Of a stretch of DNA of 64,000 bases, positions 34,206 to 43,014 are shown in pieces (position 1 is the stretch's first letter; each line of letters begins with the position of its first letter). The DNA comes from Lysobacter sp. ISL-50 (GTDB lineage: Bacteria; Pseudomonadota; Gammaproteobacteria; Xanthomonadales; Xanthomonadaceae). The stretch spans positions 1-64,000 of the forward strand of contig NZ_JAGGRI010000008.1 of assembly GCF_018612875.1 (NCBI RefSeq). Direction: 5' to 3'. The notes beneath the pieces are model-generated. The model was not told the DNA's origin. It worked only from the letters and a program-made list of their open reading frames with translations, and searched no databases. The translations under genes and the position numbers were made by a program.

Positions 34206-35120
34206 TCAGCTTCTGTAGCGGGCCATCTGCGCTCCCAGATCGCCGTGGCCGTCGGGCGAGTTCATCGTACTTTCCGTGAGCGTGGACGCGCCGCGCCCGG
34301 CCAAGGTGTTGCCGCTTGCCATCGCCAGATCGACAGCGAGGGCGGTCTGCGCGAACAGTTGGATCGCGCGATCGTTGCCGGCATCGGCGTCGATTTTGAA
34401 ACCCCGACGTACCGCGATATCGGCCAGCCTTCGCCCGCGCTCCAGCGCGGCGGTCGGCTCGGCATTGGTACCGCCCACTCCGGTCAATTGCGCGACCACG
34501 CCGTTGCGATAATTCCTGTCCATGTAACTCAACGCGGCGCTCAGCCCGCTCAGACTCGGGTCCCAAAGGCCCTGCGTTCTTTCGACGAAGGCCGCATCGG
34601 TGCGCACCAGGTTCTCCAGCACGGTCTCCGGCAAGGCCATGAGTTGCTCACGGGAACGGCCGCCGATGTTCAGCACACTGTGCGGATCGGCGATCAAGCG
34701 CTCCATGATCCGCAGCACTTCGGGCGAGTGATTGCGCGAACTCGCGGCCTCGCGCTCGCGGGCCGGCAGCCCGCTCGCCGCTTGCGCGAGGCCCGGCTTG
34801 AGAATTCCGGCGTCCGCCAGACTGCTTGCGTTGTTGAAACGATCGTATGCCGCGCGGAGCAGTTCGATCCGACGGTTCCCGCTCATGCCGATCTGTTCGG
34901 TCAGATCTTCCACCCGGCGGTATCTGGCGATGAGCTTTTCCGATGCAGACATGCCCGCGCCCCACTTCCAACGCTCGGGATCGTAGTCCTGCATGTAGGC
35001 CAGCACGCCACCCAATGTCACCTCATCAGCGGTACGCCGGCCACCGCCGGAAAGGCTGAGCAACTTGAAGGTAAGCTCTTGCCCGGGTGAATGCGCCTGA
35101 ACCGACCCCTTGTTTCCCAC
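34206..35120 (-). CDS. unrecognised protein beside the island
   Basis: A 304-residue soluble protein, start GTG 35120 with a GGGAG site. No signal peptide or membrane segment is seen. It has a Gly/Ser-rich stretch (LLSLSGGGRRTADE), an aromatic patch (MQDYDPERWKWGAGM), then several helices and a polar tail. Base composition is near the host average. It lies about 150 bases outside the left attachment site, with its start facing the island. I cannot name a family; a secreted effector or an adaptor is possible but unsupported. Confidence 0.6.
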   Translation of the reverse strand: MGNKGSVQAHSPGQELTFKLLSLSGGGRRTADEVTLGGVLAYMQDYDPERWKWGAGMSASEKLIARYRRVEDLTEQIGMSGNRRIELLRAAYDRFNNASSLADAGILKPGLAQAASGLPAREREAASSRNHSPEVLRIMERLIADPHSVLNIGGRSREQLMALPETVLENLVRTDAAFVERTQGLWDPSLSGLSAALSYMDRNYRNGVVAQLTGVGGTNAEPTAALERGRRLADIAVRRGFKIDADAGNDRAIQLFAQTALAVDLAMASGNTLAGRGASTLTESTMNSPDGHGDLGAQMARYRS

Positions 35121-35267
35121 GACATGTCTCCCTGTGCACGAATCGCCGCGCTGATGGGCAACAAAACGCCGGGGGGTGAACGCTGTGAATGCGTGAGGCG
35201 GTGCCGAAAACCGCCCGCTTCGCGGCCGAATGGGCCCGTGCGGTTAGGTTGCAGAACTTCGAAGGAC

Positions 35268-35289
35268 GGACCGTGGTGCCCGGAGCCGG
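35268..35289. other. left attachment site (attL/attR half)
   Basis: GGACCGTGGTGCCCGGAGCC plus GG, identical to 43015-43036. It is a partial copy of the 3' end of tRNA-Leu, and the match stops at once on both sides. Confidence 0.85.
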
Positions 35290-35888
35290 CCCCACATATC
35301 TAGCATAAGCAACTGATTTTTATAGCTATAAAAATAAAAGAAATAGCAACCTGCCCCCAGAAATGCCCCCATCAGCCCACAGCCAGCGCACGTCTGCTTC
35401 AAAGCATTGCATCAAAGAAGAAATCGCTCAAAACTGTTGCTAATAACGACGATCGATATGAGGATTTGGCCGTCCGGACTGTTCGCAATTGCAGCACCCA
35501 TCAAACCCAAGTACCGATGGCGAGGGCCAAGACCAGCAAGACAGCCAATCGACTATCTTGGCGCGATTCTCTAATCGCCCCTCCGTCGGAATTACAGATT
35601 TGCAGTCCCAAAGGCCTGCGGACGTCTCAGATCCGCTGCAAATTGCGGAGTAGCTTCGTTCGAATCTGAACGAGCAAGCCTCGAACACGGCCAGTCACAA
35701 CCAACTGGATCAACGTTCGCGCAGCGAAACCAATTCGATCACTAACGAAATATTCAACAGTTCGGCCTCATGCAGCTAGCACTACGCTAGGGCATCGCTA
35801 CGCCATGAAGACTAGGCCGCCGCAATCGGGGCTAGCAGAACGCGCCAAACTTCTTTCACCCCGGCAACACTCAAGATTGAGGTGCCAA
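35290..35888. other. AT-rich island end without a recognisable gene
   Basis: Six hundred bases of low-GC DNA. A perfect 20-base palindrome (ATTTTTATAGCTATAAAAAT) lies at 35316-35335, and TGCCCCCA-type motifs follow near 35352. The short open frames here have no ribosome-binding site or protein-like character that I can support. It may hold the left-end recombination site and the promoter of the large gene. Confidence 0.6.
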
Positions 35889-38132
35889 ATGGCTGATCCG
35901 AAGATTCACCTGACAATTCAGCAGATGGAAAATATGATCCGGGCGTCGAAGCTTGAGAAAATGCCATCTGCGTTCGACAAAGTGTTGCTGCACGGACTGA
36001 AAATCCCCGCTGATGCCGTGAAAACCTTTGGGAGGATGTTCGAAATAGCACAGACTATCCTCGGATTCGTCTCGACGGTTGGCCTTGCAATTTCGACGGT
36101 AAAATCCTTACTGACATCCATTGGAATCTTGAAAGAAGACGACCCCTTCGCAGAGATCAAGGAGCTTTTCGAAGCTAGATTCCAAGAACTAAAAGAATAC
36201 TACGACAAAGAGGAACAAGAGCAACAAACAAATCTCCGCATAGGCTGGCAAGTACAAATTGCCGAGGCAAGAACAGCCGCATCCAATCTTAACGCTCGAA
36301 CCGACGCGACATTAGCATCCGCCACCAAGGCTTTAAGTGGCTTGGCCGGGGCTCTAACCGATATGCTGCAACCAGCCCCATTGAGGACAGCAACGGGACT
36401 AGCACTAGTCGAAACCATTCCTGCCCGAGGATGGATCACTTTTGCGCCAGAAGCTTACTCCTATCCGCTTCTGCCGCAAGGCTCGCCAGTTCCAGAGCAT
36501 TGGATTAACTACGCCAGACCAGAATTTATGTCTCTTGTTGCCAGTGCTCAGCCGGTTCAATTCAGCACAAAATCAGACACTCTCCGGCAGCGGCTTTGGG
36601 ACCCAAGCTTCTATCTCGACGTATTAATCGAAGGCCTCTCGGTTTATGTCACACTTCTGACAGCAATTGAACCAGCGTTCCGTGCCACTAGATATGAGAG
36701 ACAGCGAATTCTAGATATGGCGGATGGCCTCAGTTATTTCACTGAAACCTGGAAGGCCCGACTGATCCGAACGAAAATTGATCCATTTCTTCAGCGGGGC
36801 CTCGGTGAAAATGAAGCATACCCTTACAACCCGTATCAAAATAATTTTTACCCAATAATCAAGTGGGGAATACCGTTAGGCGTGATCGACCCCGTTAGCG
36901 GCTTCGCCGCATTTGACCCTTTGTTCAATCGAGACTTCACGCTCAACGACCCACCCCTTGGCATAGCCACAAATGATCGTTTCATCACCAATGCCGACGA
37001 AGCGAAAAAAACGGCCAATTCAACCCTTGATGAATTGATCAAAGCGATGCCTGCTGTATGCGGAATTAAGGCATTGGAAGAGACAACCAAACAATTCGCA
37101 GAGCTTGCCGATTACGGATTATACGGCTCTCAATTCACAAAATTCTCCCCACTCCCCTTTGACGCCTTCGTAGCATTGCGGGAGTTTCATGCGCTACCCG
37201 TGCTTCTCGGTGAAGAGAAGTTAAGCCTAGGCGACCTTGGCGTTAAAGCAGGCATGCCAGGCAAGTTTTACAGAGCGCTTCGATATAAGAACGAATCTTC
37301 ACAATTTTACCGCGTCAGCATGGCACGGAGAATGGACATAACAAAAATCCAGCTTGGTTACCGACTGAAGATCGAAATGGCAGGAGCACCCCCACGGTGG
37401 ATTACGCTCTGCCCACATGATGAACCGAGCTCTGTTTTTGAACCCAACTTGAAAATATTCCCAGAGGGAGAGCACAAAAAAGACATATCTGCTGACAACG
37501 CCTTGATCTATGATGTAGTGCAACCAGGGCTGCTTAGCAAAGCTGATGAAGGGAAACTCGACCTGAACAAACCCATCCCGGGATTTCAGCGACTATATAT
37601 CAATCGCCGCACAGGAAAAGCCCAGGTAACGATTAAGGTGTGGCTTAGTTTCGACACTCATGACGACGACGCCCCGGTAGTTGGGCATGCAAATATTATG
37701 ATCTCAGGAATGGGCGCTTCTGAAGGGGCGTTTAATTTAACCTTCACAATATTCGAAACCGCCGCCATCCGCTACGGAAGCTATATAAAAGAATTCGCCA
37801 CTGACAAAGTGCAAGAGATCCAAGGCGATTCATTAGAACTTACAATCTCGCCAACTTATTTAGTGGCTGAATCAGAATACTTCAGCGACCGCCTGAAGGG
37901 CATCATGGTCTTCGACAAGAGCATTGCGGATGTTGCAAAGGTGCTTAACCAAGCTCCAAAGCCTTGGGACCACGATTTCCAGCCTCCTAACTGGAAATTT
38001 AATGATGTAGCATTTCATCAAGAACGTATAATCACGCGATATAAGCAGTTGGAAGCAAAGCACCCGGAACTGATTGAGGCTGCAACAGCGCTCCATCAGT
38101 TACCTGGGTTTAATGATCGAGTGCTCGACTAA
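35889..38132 (+). CDS. 747-residue orphan protein, possible pore-forming or toxin-like
   Basis: A large AT-rich gene; ATG 35889 has GAGGTG seven bases upstream. The N-terminus is helical (IQQMENMIRASKLEKMP), with a hydrophobic hairpin-like stretch at about residues 52-82 (FEIAQTILGFVSTVGLAIS, then VKSLLTSIGIL), then a long charged and Ala-rich coiled coil to about 165. Residues 180-340 are mixed; the rest looks beta-rich (ending in GHANIMISGMG and LELTISPTYLV strands). No signal peptide is seen. A helical, membrane-active head with a beta tail resembles pore-forming insecticidal toxins in outline only; I recognise no family. Confidence 0.7.
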   Translation: MADPKIHLTIQQMENMIRASKLEKMPSAFDKVLLHGLKIPADAVKTFGRMFEIAQTILGFVSTVGLAISTVKSLLTSIGILKEDDPFAEIKELFEARFQELKEYYDKEEQEQQTNLRIGWQVQIAEARTAASNLNARTDATLASATKALSGLAGALTDMLQPAPLRTATGLALVETIPARGWITFAPEAYSYPLLPQGSPVPEHWINYARPEFMSLVASAQPVQFSTKSDTLRQRLWDPSFYLDVLIEGLSVYVTLLTAIEPAFRATRYERQRILDMADGLSYFTETWKARLIRTKIDPFLQRGLGENEAYPYNPYQNNFYPIIKWGIPLGVIDPVSGFAAFDPLFNRDFTLNDPPLGIATNDRFITNADEAKKTANSTLDELIKAMPAVCGIKALEETTKQFAELADYGLYGSQFTKFSPLPFDAFVALREFHALPVLLGEEKLSLGDLGVKAGMPGKFYRALRYKNESSQFYRVSMARRMDITKIQLGYRLKIEMAGAPPRWITLCPHDEPSSVFEPNLKIFPEGEHKKDISADNALIYDVVQPGLLSKADEGKLDLNKPIPGFQRLYINRRTGKAQVTIKVWLSFDTHDDDAPVVGHANIMISGMGASEGAFNLTFTIFETAAIRYGSYIKEFATDKVQEIQGDSLELTISPTYLVAESEYFSDRLKGIMVFDKSIADVAKVLNQAPKPWDHDFQPPNWKFNDVAFHQERIITRYKQLEAKHPELIEAATALHQLPGFNDRVLD

Positions 38133-38382
38133 TGGCACCGTTAAGTAAGCGGAAAAAAGATGCGTGCCTGCAATCAGTTCGACCAAGAGCGCTCGACACA
38201 CGGGTATCTGCCGATGCTTAGGTCCGCGGTCTAAATGCTACGACCCAGCAAACAAGCCTCTACAGCCAAATCCAGGCAAGAGACAACCTCTCCGCCGGGT
38301 AGATACCGGTCGGGGCTTACGCGTCAGAAAATGAGGTCGTGCAACTAGATTTTTGCAACTAATGAGCCAACGCAACCCACCC

Positions 38383-38688
38383 TCAGCCTGCAGAGCGTGG
38401 TTTGTATGGTCGCAACCTCTTTCCGCTAAGCCGCTCTGCTAGCGAAGTCCTATCCTGGACGCTTCCGATGCTTGTAGTCGGCAGGGCCTTTATGCTGCGG
38501 TCCCAAGGCCTCGCTTGTATGGCGGCATCAAGTGAGTCTCGGTGATAGACCTTCCTGTCGCCTGAGTTCTTGGCGGGTAGGTGCATGTTTCGAAACGCCC
38601 ATACAGAGCAGCGGCAATACTCAGCCGCCTCCGTCTCGATCAACCACGGGGTGTTGACCCGGGGTGCTGGTGCCTTCTTGGATGCCAT
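38383..38688 (-). CDS. excisionase-like helix-turn-helix protein
   Basis: A 101-residue basic protein with a MerR/AlpA-type HTH (LIETEAAEYCRCSVWAFRNM) followed by the wing GDRKVYHRDSLDAAI, the layout of HTH_17 excisionases and island regulators. It lies 17 bases after another small HTH-like gene on the same strand, so the two are probably one transcript. With no integrase present, its role may now be transcriptional only. Confidence 0.7.
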   Translation of the reverse strand: MASKKAPAPRVNTPWLIETEAAEYCRCSVWAFRNMHLPAKNSGDRKVYHRDSLDAAIQARPWDRSIKALPTTSIGSVQDRTSLAERLSGKRLRPYKPRSAG

Positions 38689-38705
38689 GGCGGCGTCCGC
38701 TCTCT

Positions 38706-38975
38706 CTAATCAGTCAGATCGCGATTCTGACCGTCTTCTCGTTCATCAGGCCTCTTCCTAGACTTCCGTGGCCGATTGCTAGAGCGATTGCGATCGCGCC
38801 ACTCGATGACCTCGCCGGCCTTCCAGGTCGCAGGCTTCCGAGTGAGCCGTACCGGGAAGGTGGGCTTGCATGCGATGGTAGCCAGAAAGTGCTCGGGCGT
38901 GATGCCCCAGAGCTCGGCGCACTCAGGAGCGCTTAGCGCCAGTTCCTGCCACGGGATCTTGTCGGAGATAGCCAT
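38706..38975 (-). CDS. AlpA-like small DNA-binding protein
   Basis: An 89-residue protein beginning with a short HTH-like region (LSAPECAELWGITPEHFLATI) and the segment FPVRLTRKPATWKAGEVIEWRDRNR typical of AlpA/Vis-type phage regulators, then a very basic tail (RPRKSRKRPDERE). It precedes the excisionase-like gene in the same direction. Such proteins often switch on integrase genes; none remains here. Confidence 0.7.
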   Translation of the reverse strand: MAISDKIPWQELALSAPECAELWGITPEHFLATIACKPTFPVRLTRKPATWKAGEVIEWRDRNRSSNRPRKSRKRPDEREDGQNRDLTD

Positions 38976-39077
38976 TGCGCGAGGCTATTGCGCGCCTGTC
39001 GCAAGGGCAGAGATCCTGCCACTGGCCGGTGCCTACCCGCTCTCCCGTTCCCCCTGGAATCACAGGGAGGGATCGAC

Positions 39078-39329
39078 ATGGCTGGCAAACCGTATTTTCA
39101 GATTTATCGCGAGGGCCTGAAGGTTGGGGAGCAGACATCCTTGCTCGGCTCGCTAGCTGGAAGGCACCCGTCATCGACCCATGGACAATGGCGTTGGCGG
39201 CTTGTCGGTGGCAATGGCGAGCCGATGGCATACGGCGAAGCCTATACTTCGAAAGCGGCGATGCTCGAGACCCTCGACATCATCTCTGCCTTAGGATCAA
39301 CCAACTACTTTGAGATCGACGGCAGGTGA
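39078..39329 (+). CDS. DUF1508 (YegP-like) protein
   Basis: An 83-residue protein. YFQIYREG at the start and QWRWRLVGGNGEPMAYGEAY with TSKAAML later match the DUF1508/YegP fold, a small alpha/beta unit of unknown role. ATG 39078 follows AGGGAGG with good spacing; the earlier frame start at 38988 is not family-like. It is often carried on islands of this bacterial group. Confidence 0.82.
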   Translation: MAGKPYFQIYREGLKVGEQTSLLGSLAGRHPSSTHGQWRWRLVGGNGEPMAYGEAYTSKAAMLETLDIISALGSTNYFEIDGR

Positions 39330-39394
39330 TGGCGAGATTCCGCTATCTGGCCTGCGTGGATCTTTGCATGTCCGCCCCCTGGCATCGGCGACAG

Positions 39395-39682
39395 TCAGGC
39401 TTGACCAGCCAGCTCAGCTGCGATCAGGCGCCCCTGGCGATCGAGCCATCGTGCGATCCATCCTGACGCCGCCGCCGCGGTGCGAAACGGCCGGTCGATA
39501 TGCGCCGTACGAGCCTGGTGCCGCCGAATGGTGGCAAGGCAGCCGTTGTCCTGGTCTCCAATCGTTGCGAGCCAGACATCGGGATTGATATCAGGAACGG
39601 CGACTAGGTGCCGCGCAGTGACGGGGCCGTGTGGCTCCCAATGAAAGCCGCACGGCAGCGGCTGAAGTGTGCTATGCGCGTC
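39395..39682 (-). CDS. small island hypothetical protein
   Basis: A 95-residue protein (MDAHSTLQPLPCGFHWEPHG) with the segment DVWLATIGDQDNGCLATIRRHQ and a C-terminal helix RWLDRQGRLIAAEL. The composition is protein-like and codon use is consistent. I recognise it only as a type of short protein seen on islands and phages; function unknown. I choose ATG 39682 over 39730, as the extra residues look unrelated. Confidence 0.55.
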   Translation of the reverse strand, partial: DAHSTLQPLPCGFHWEPHGPVTARHLVAVPDINPDVWLATIGDQDNGCLATIRRHQARTAHIDRPFRTAAAASGWIARWLDRQGRLIAAELAGQA

Positions 39683-39839
39683 CATGAGGCGAGCTTGCGC
39701 TACGCTGGTCGCGTCAGCCGAGACTCCCAAGCCATGCCGAATAGCCGCTCCTGGTCAGATATCGCGGCCTACATTCCGTCCCCTTGTGGCCGCGGACACC
39801 GCCTAAATGCGTAGGGACAAGAGGAAACCAGGGGGAAAT

Positions 39840-40432
39840 ATGAAGCCCATGAAGCTACTCAGTGCCGCTGCGGTACTAGCCGTAGTCAGCGGCTGTACCA
39901 CTACAAAGGATTGGGCGGCTACCGGGGGGAGCCGGGCAGATGGAGTGTCAGACTCTCATACGAAGTCGGCCAGATGGAGCGAGCGGAGTTGAGTGAGACG
40001 CAGGCAATCGATATCGCGTCTAGGCGATGCGTCACGTGGGGATATGCGGGCACAGAAGCTTTTGGCGGTACTACTAGGCAATGCAACCAGTTCGGCGGCC
40101 TGGGCGGAGCGTGCGCCCAATGGATGGTGACGAAAGAATTCCAGTGCACAGGGACAGGTGGCGCCACTGGCTCTATGTCAGCCAGCCCTTTAGCGCCGGC
40201 AACTCAGGTTGAATCAATGTCTATTCTGCCCAAGGCTTCGCCGGCTCCCGAAGCACCTTCAAAAACGTCAGGTGGAGCATATGAGGCTGCTCTGCGCTAC
40301 GCAGCAGAACGCGGCTGTAGCGCTGATGGCGTCTCGCTCGTAAGTGGCAACGTATATAGAGCGAGTTGTCCTTCTACTGGGCGCTCGCTCATCATTCAGT
40401 GCCAAGGCCAGACCTGCAAAGAGGTCAATTGA
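39840..40432 (+). pseudogene. YecR-like lipoprotein gene with frameshift
   Basis: The first frame gives a lipoprotein signal (MKLLSAAAVLAVVSGC) and TTTKDWAATGGSRADG. The family-like sequence then continues in another frame: VRLSYEVGQMERAELSETQA, CVTWGYAGTEAFGGTTRQCN and TKEFQCTG, as in enterobacterial YecR. One base is missing near 39940-39945. The distal part (about 90 residues, AALRYAAERGCSADG) is an added C-terminal domain with two cysteines. Unless ribosomes shift, no full protein is made. Confidence 0.75.
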
Positions 40433-40502
40433 CCTTCGGACGCCAACCGCTTTGTTGGCTCGGTGCGGGGATGGAAGATGTCCAACCAAGTAGGTGGCTT
40501 CA

Positions 40503-40970
40503 ATGCGCACTTTAGCCTTGGCAATCTTGATTTGCTCCGCCAGCGCCGCGAATGCGGTCGAGCCTTCCACTGACACTGATTTTGATGCAGAGGATGCCGC
40601 AAGCACGTTCATCCGATGCGCCTCACTCTATAGCTGGCTCTCGCAGTCTTTGGAACTTGCTGGCAAGCCAAACGCCATCGAGCATATACGTGGGCTACAA
40701 CGAGGAGCGAAGACCGCAGCGAGCTGGTTTTTAAGCGTAGACCACAATGAGAAACACCCAAAGGATCTCCGCAACATCGGTTCTTGGGACAGCTATCTCG
40801 ACCCGCAAATCGAGACCTCTGTTACTCGCCTTCGCGCGCTCAGAGAGGTAGGCGATCAAAAAGCGCTAGATGACGAGTCAAAGATCTGCGTTGCCATGAT
40901 CGATGTGCAGGCCGATGTGGTTAACACCATTCGTAGGGAAGTATCTGACAAGAACGCCAAGCAGCCGTAG
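40503..40970 (+). CDS. secreted hypothetical protein
   Basis: A 155-residue protein with a clear signal peptide (MRTLALAILICSASAANA) and a mature helical domain of about 137 residues (FIRCASLYSWLSQSLELAG and ICVAMIDVQADVVNTIRREV), two cysteines, probably periplasmic. It starts 70 bases after the YecR-like pseudogene, in the same direction, and ends at a terminator. I do not recognise the family. Confidence 0.7.
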   Translation: MRTLALAILICSASAANAVEPSTDTDFDAEDAASTFIRCASLYSWLSQSLELAGKPNAIEHIRGLQRGAKTAASWFLSVDHNEKHPKDLRNIGSWDSYLDPQIETSVTRLRALREVGDQKALDDESKICVAMIDVQADVVNTIRREVSDKNAKQP

Positions 40971-40986
40971 ATCCTCGCTCAGCTGA

Positions 40987-41011
40987 AAGCCCCACATCGC
41001 GGGGCTTTTGC
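40987..41011. terminator. terminator between convergent island genes
   Basis: AAGCCCC / GGGGCTT stem with loop ACATCGC, then TTGCTTA. It lies between the secreted-protein gene and the stop of the P63C gene and can serve the plus strand. Confidence 0.75.
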
Positions 41012-42037
41012 TTAGTCGATTCGTCGGAGTTCCAGCTCCAAATTCTCACCTCGTTTTGGAAACGCGCGATTTACCAGCGTCTTGAGTCCATCCCAACTTT
41101 CTGATGCACGCATTAACCCAATCACTGCATGAAGGTGCTGCGCTAGAGCTGGATGGCCGATATCGTCGCTCAGCCACTGATGGTGTTTGGACAAGCGCCG
41201 TCCTTTGTCAGTAACAGGGTTTTTACGTTCCAGTTCTTCCAAAACACCTGGGGCAAGTCGCGCATAAACAAGATCTCGCGTATACGCGGCCACAACACCT
41301 GGTCTCTTAATCGTGTTCCATTTCCACCCTCGAAGCCGAAATATCTGCCGGTAAAAATCGTCCGGAAAACGCTTTGCCCAAGCTGCGAGTTCCTTCCTAA
41401 AGAACTTGTCAAGAATCGCCTGCAGCGCTTGTCGGTCACGAACTTCTTGATATCCCGTCGCCTCATCGACCAAAGCGACAATGCCAACTTCAGCTAAGCC
41501 TCGCATGAGCATCTCGGCCCGCTGGGCAACGACTAGCTGAGGGCGGCTAAGTACTCCAGCCTCCCGAGCGCGGAGCCAGACGTTGCACACCTTAGGGAGG
41601 GCTGATGCAACAAGGCCGTGGCCGACGCCACCACCTTTCAACTGCTGGTAGCGCACAGGAGATGTCAGCGCCAGCATTAACTCATTGTCTATGAAAGGTT
41701 TTAGGGTTGCAGATGAGGCAAAAAATGGCAATTTATCGCCAGCACTTGCAGCCCCCTCTTCCCCCTTCGGGGTGTAAACACCGCCTCGACTTCTGCCAAG
41801 TGAGCGGCCCACGCTCCGCTCCGATAGCACTCTGGTCCCGTCAGGCATCACCGCGCAGTCAATGATTAAGTCGCCGATATGAAGCGTGCCCTGGTGGGTG
41901 GGCTTCGGAATCGCCCAACGGGCTTGTGCCGCCTTGCTTGCGATCTTGGAGCGCTCATCCCGTGACAAGGAATCACGCCGTGCGATGCCTCCACGCGACT
42001 GAAAATCATCCGGCTTATCACCAATTTCATCAGACAT
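41012..42037 (-). CDS. P63C domain protein
   Basis: A 341-residue protein. Residues 1-60 are polar, with SLSRDERSKIASKAAQARWA. The central and C-terminal part is the P63C domain, known from phages and mobile elements and of unknown function (VLSERSVGRSLGRSRGG near the start; WAKRFPDDFYRQIFRLRGW and LAPGVLEELERKNP in the characteristic core). ATG 42037 has GAGG nine bases upstream. Its promoter region carries four copies of an 11-base motif, one of which overlaps this start codon, suggesting tight self- or element-encoded control. Confidence 0.85.
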   Translation of the reverse strand: MSDEIGDKPDDFQSRGGIARRDSLSRDERSKIASKAAQARWAIPKPTHQGTLHIGDLIIDCAVMPDGTRVLSERSVGRSLGRSRGGVYTPKGEEGAASAGDKLPFFASSATLKPFIDNELMLALTSPVRYQQLKGGGVGHGLVASALPKVCNVWLRAREAGVLSRPQLVVAQRAEMLMRGLAEVGIVALVDEATGYQEVRDRQALQAILDKFFRKELAAWAKRFPDDFYRQIFRLRGWKWNTIKRPGVVAAYTRDLVYARLAPGVLEELERKNPVTDKGRRLSKHHQWLSDDIGHPALAQHLHAVIGLMRASESWDGLKTLVNRAFPKRGENLELELRRID

Positions 42038-42106
42038 GCTTGCTATCCTCAGGTGGCCATGCTTGCTCTCCGCAGAGCAAGCATACATCACCTTTAGAGC
42101 AAGCAT
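42036..42106 (-). promoter_or_regulatory. operator-like array of four 11-bp motifs
   Basis: ATGCTTGCTCT at 42059-42069 faces its exact reverse complement AGAGCAAGCAT at 42074-42084 across CCGC. Another AGAGCAAGCAT is at 42096-42106, and ATGCTTGCTAT (one mismatch) at 42036-42046 overlaps the P63C start codon. Centres are 23, 15 and 22 bases apart. This looks like a multimeric repressor site. Confidence 0.7.
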
Positions 42107-42573
42107 GGAATTGTCACCTACCCGACTTGGCGTGGTTTCGTTCAGAGCTCTCGGGTGCCGTGGCACGAGCCTTCTAGAGCTGGCGATGTGACCCCTTCGG
42201 GCCGCCCACCGCGCGATAGGGGGGCGGGACGGCACGGCCGCGACAATCAGACTGGTCTGAATCAGACGCGGGGCGGCGGCTGATCGGCGATGCCCTCGGC
42301 ATCGTCGGCGGTGAAGGCCCGGGGCGTTGCCCCCCCGCGGGGCCGCCGATAGCGCGCCTCCTAGGCAGCGCCAGGGCCACCCATATCTCGCTTGCGTAGT
42401 GATTGGCTATCGCCTTGTCCATGCACGCGGGAAGGTTGCCACCACCCCCCACCTGCTTGTGCCGTGCCCGCTTTCCGGGCAAATCCACGTTGCTCCTTTG
42501 GCAACGCATTGGCGCTGCTGTCCCGACGCCTGCGGCCGGCTTGGGGGCTACCCTCGGCCGCTAGGGCAAGTGA
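42107..42573. other. GC-rich island stretch, no gene recognised
   Basis: The sequence returns to high GC here. Frames are open only because stop codons are rare; none has a good ribosome-binding site or family-like residues. It may be remnant coding DNA joined during decay of the island. Confidence 0.5.
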
Positions 42574-42750
42574 ATGTCTGACGATCTAACCAAGCGCCAA
42601 CCACAGGACAAATCCAAGATCAGCCTCACCGAAGACTGGGAGGTCCGTTATTGGACCAAAGCTTTCGGCGTTACTGAGGCCCAGCTTCGGGCGGCCGTGA
42701 AAGCGGTAGGACACGGATCAGCCACTGTTAAGAAGCACTTGGGCCAATAG
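42574..42750 (+). CDS. DUF3606 small protein
   Basis: A 58-residue protein: MSDDLTKRQPQDKSKISL, then EDWEVRYWTKAFGVTEAQL and a C-terminal AVKAVGHGSATVKKHLG helix. This is the complete DUF3606 pattern, a short HTH-like domain of unknown function that is common in Proteobacteria, where the domain ends in a KVRxHL-like segment. ATG 42574 follows GGGCAAG. It is an island gene near the tRNA end. Confidence 0.85.
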   Translation: MSDDLTKRQPQDKSKISLTEDWEVRYWTKAFGVTEAQLRAAVKAVGHGSATVKKHLGQ

Positions 42751-42950
42751 GCTGCCTTGTGGGCTGGGCGCCCCTAAGCGCCTAGCCCCTTCCGAAGCGA
42801 AGGCCCGAATCGCGGTCAGTGGACCCTGTCAATGACAGCAGGATGCCCGCCCATACAGGGATCCTCCAAAGCAACAACGCGCTCAACCACGCTAGCCAGA
42901 ACCACCGGCTGCAAGCGGTCGAGAACGAACTGCCCCGAACTCATGGCAAC

Positions 42951-42976
42951 AAAAAAGCCCCATTTACAGGGGCTTT
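42951..42976 (-). terminator. terminator of the tRNA-Leu unit
   Basis: Read on the minus strand, AAAGCCCC/GGGGCTTT with a 7-base loop is followed by a T-run. It lies 45 bases beyond the tRNA-Leu 3' end, just inside the island, so the element supplied the present terminator. Confidence 0.85.
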
Positions 42977-43014
42977 GTGGGTCATCGTCGGACTGTTACG
43001 AACTCTGGCGAACT

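Noticed and set aside
35440-35688. Overlapping short frames on both strands at the left island end
   Set aside because: Neither has a ribosome-binding site or family features; both probably occur by chance.
35889-38132. A Cry-type delta-endotoxin assignment
   Set aside because: Only the overall plan (helices then beta strands) resembles Cry proteins; I could not find their conserved sequence blocks, so no family name is given.
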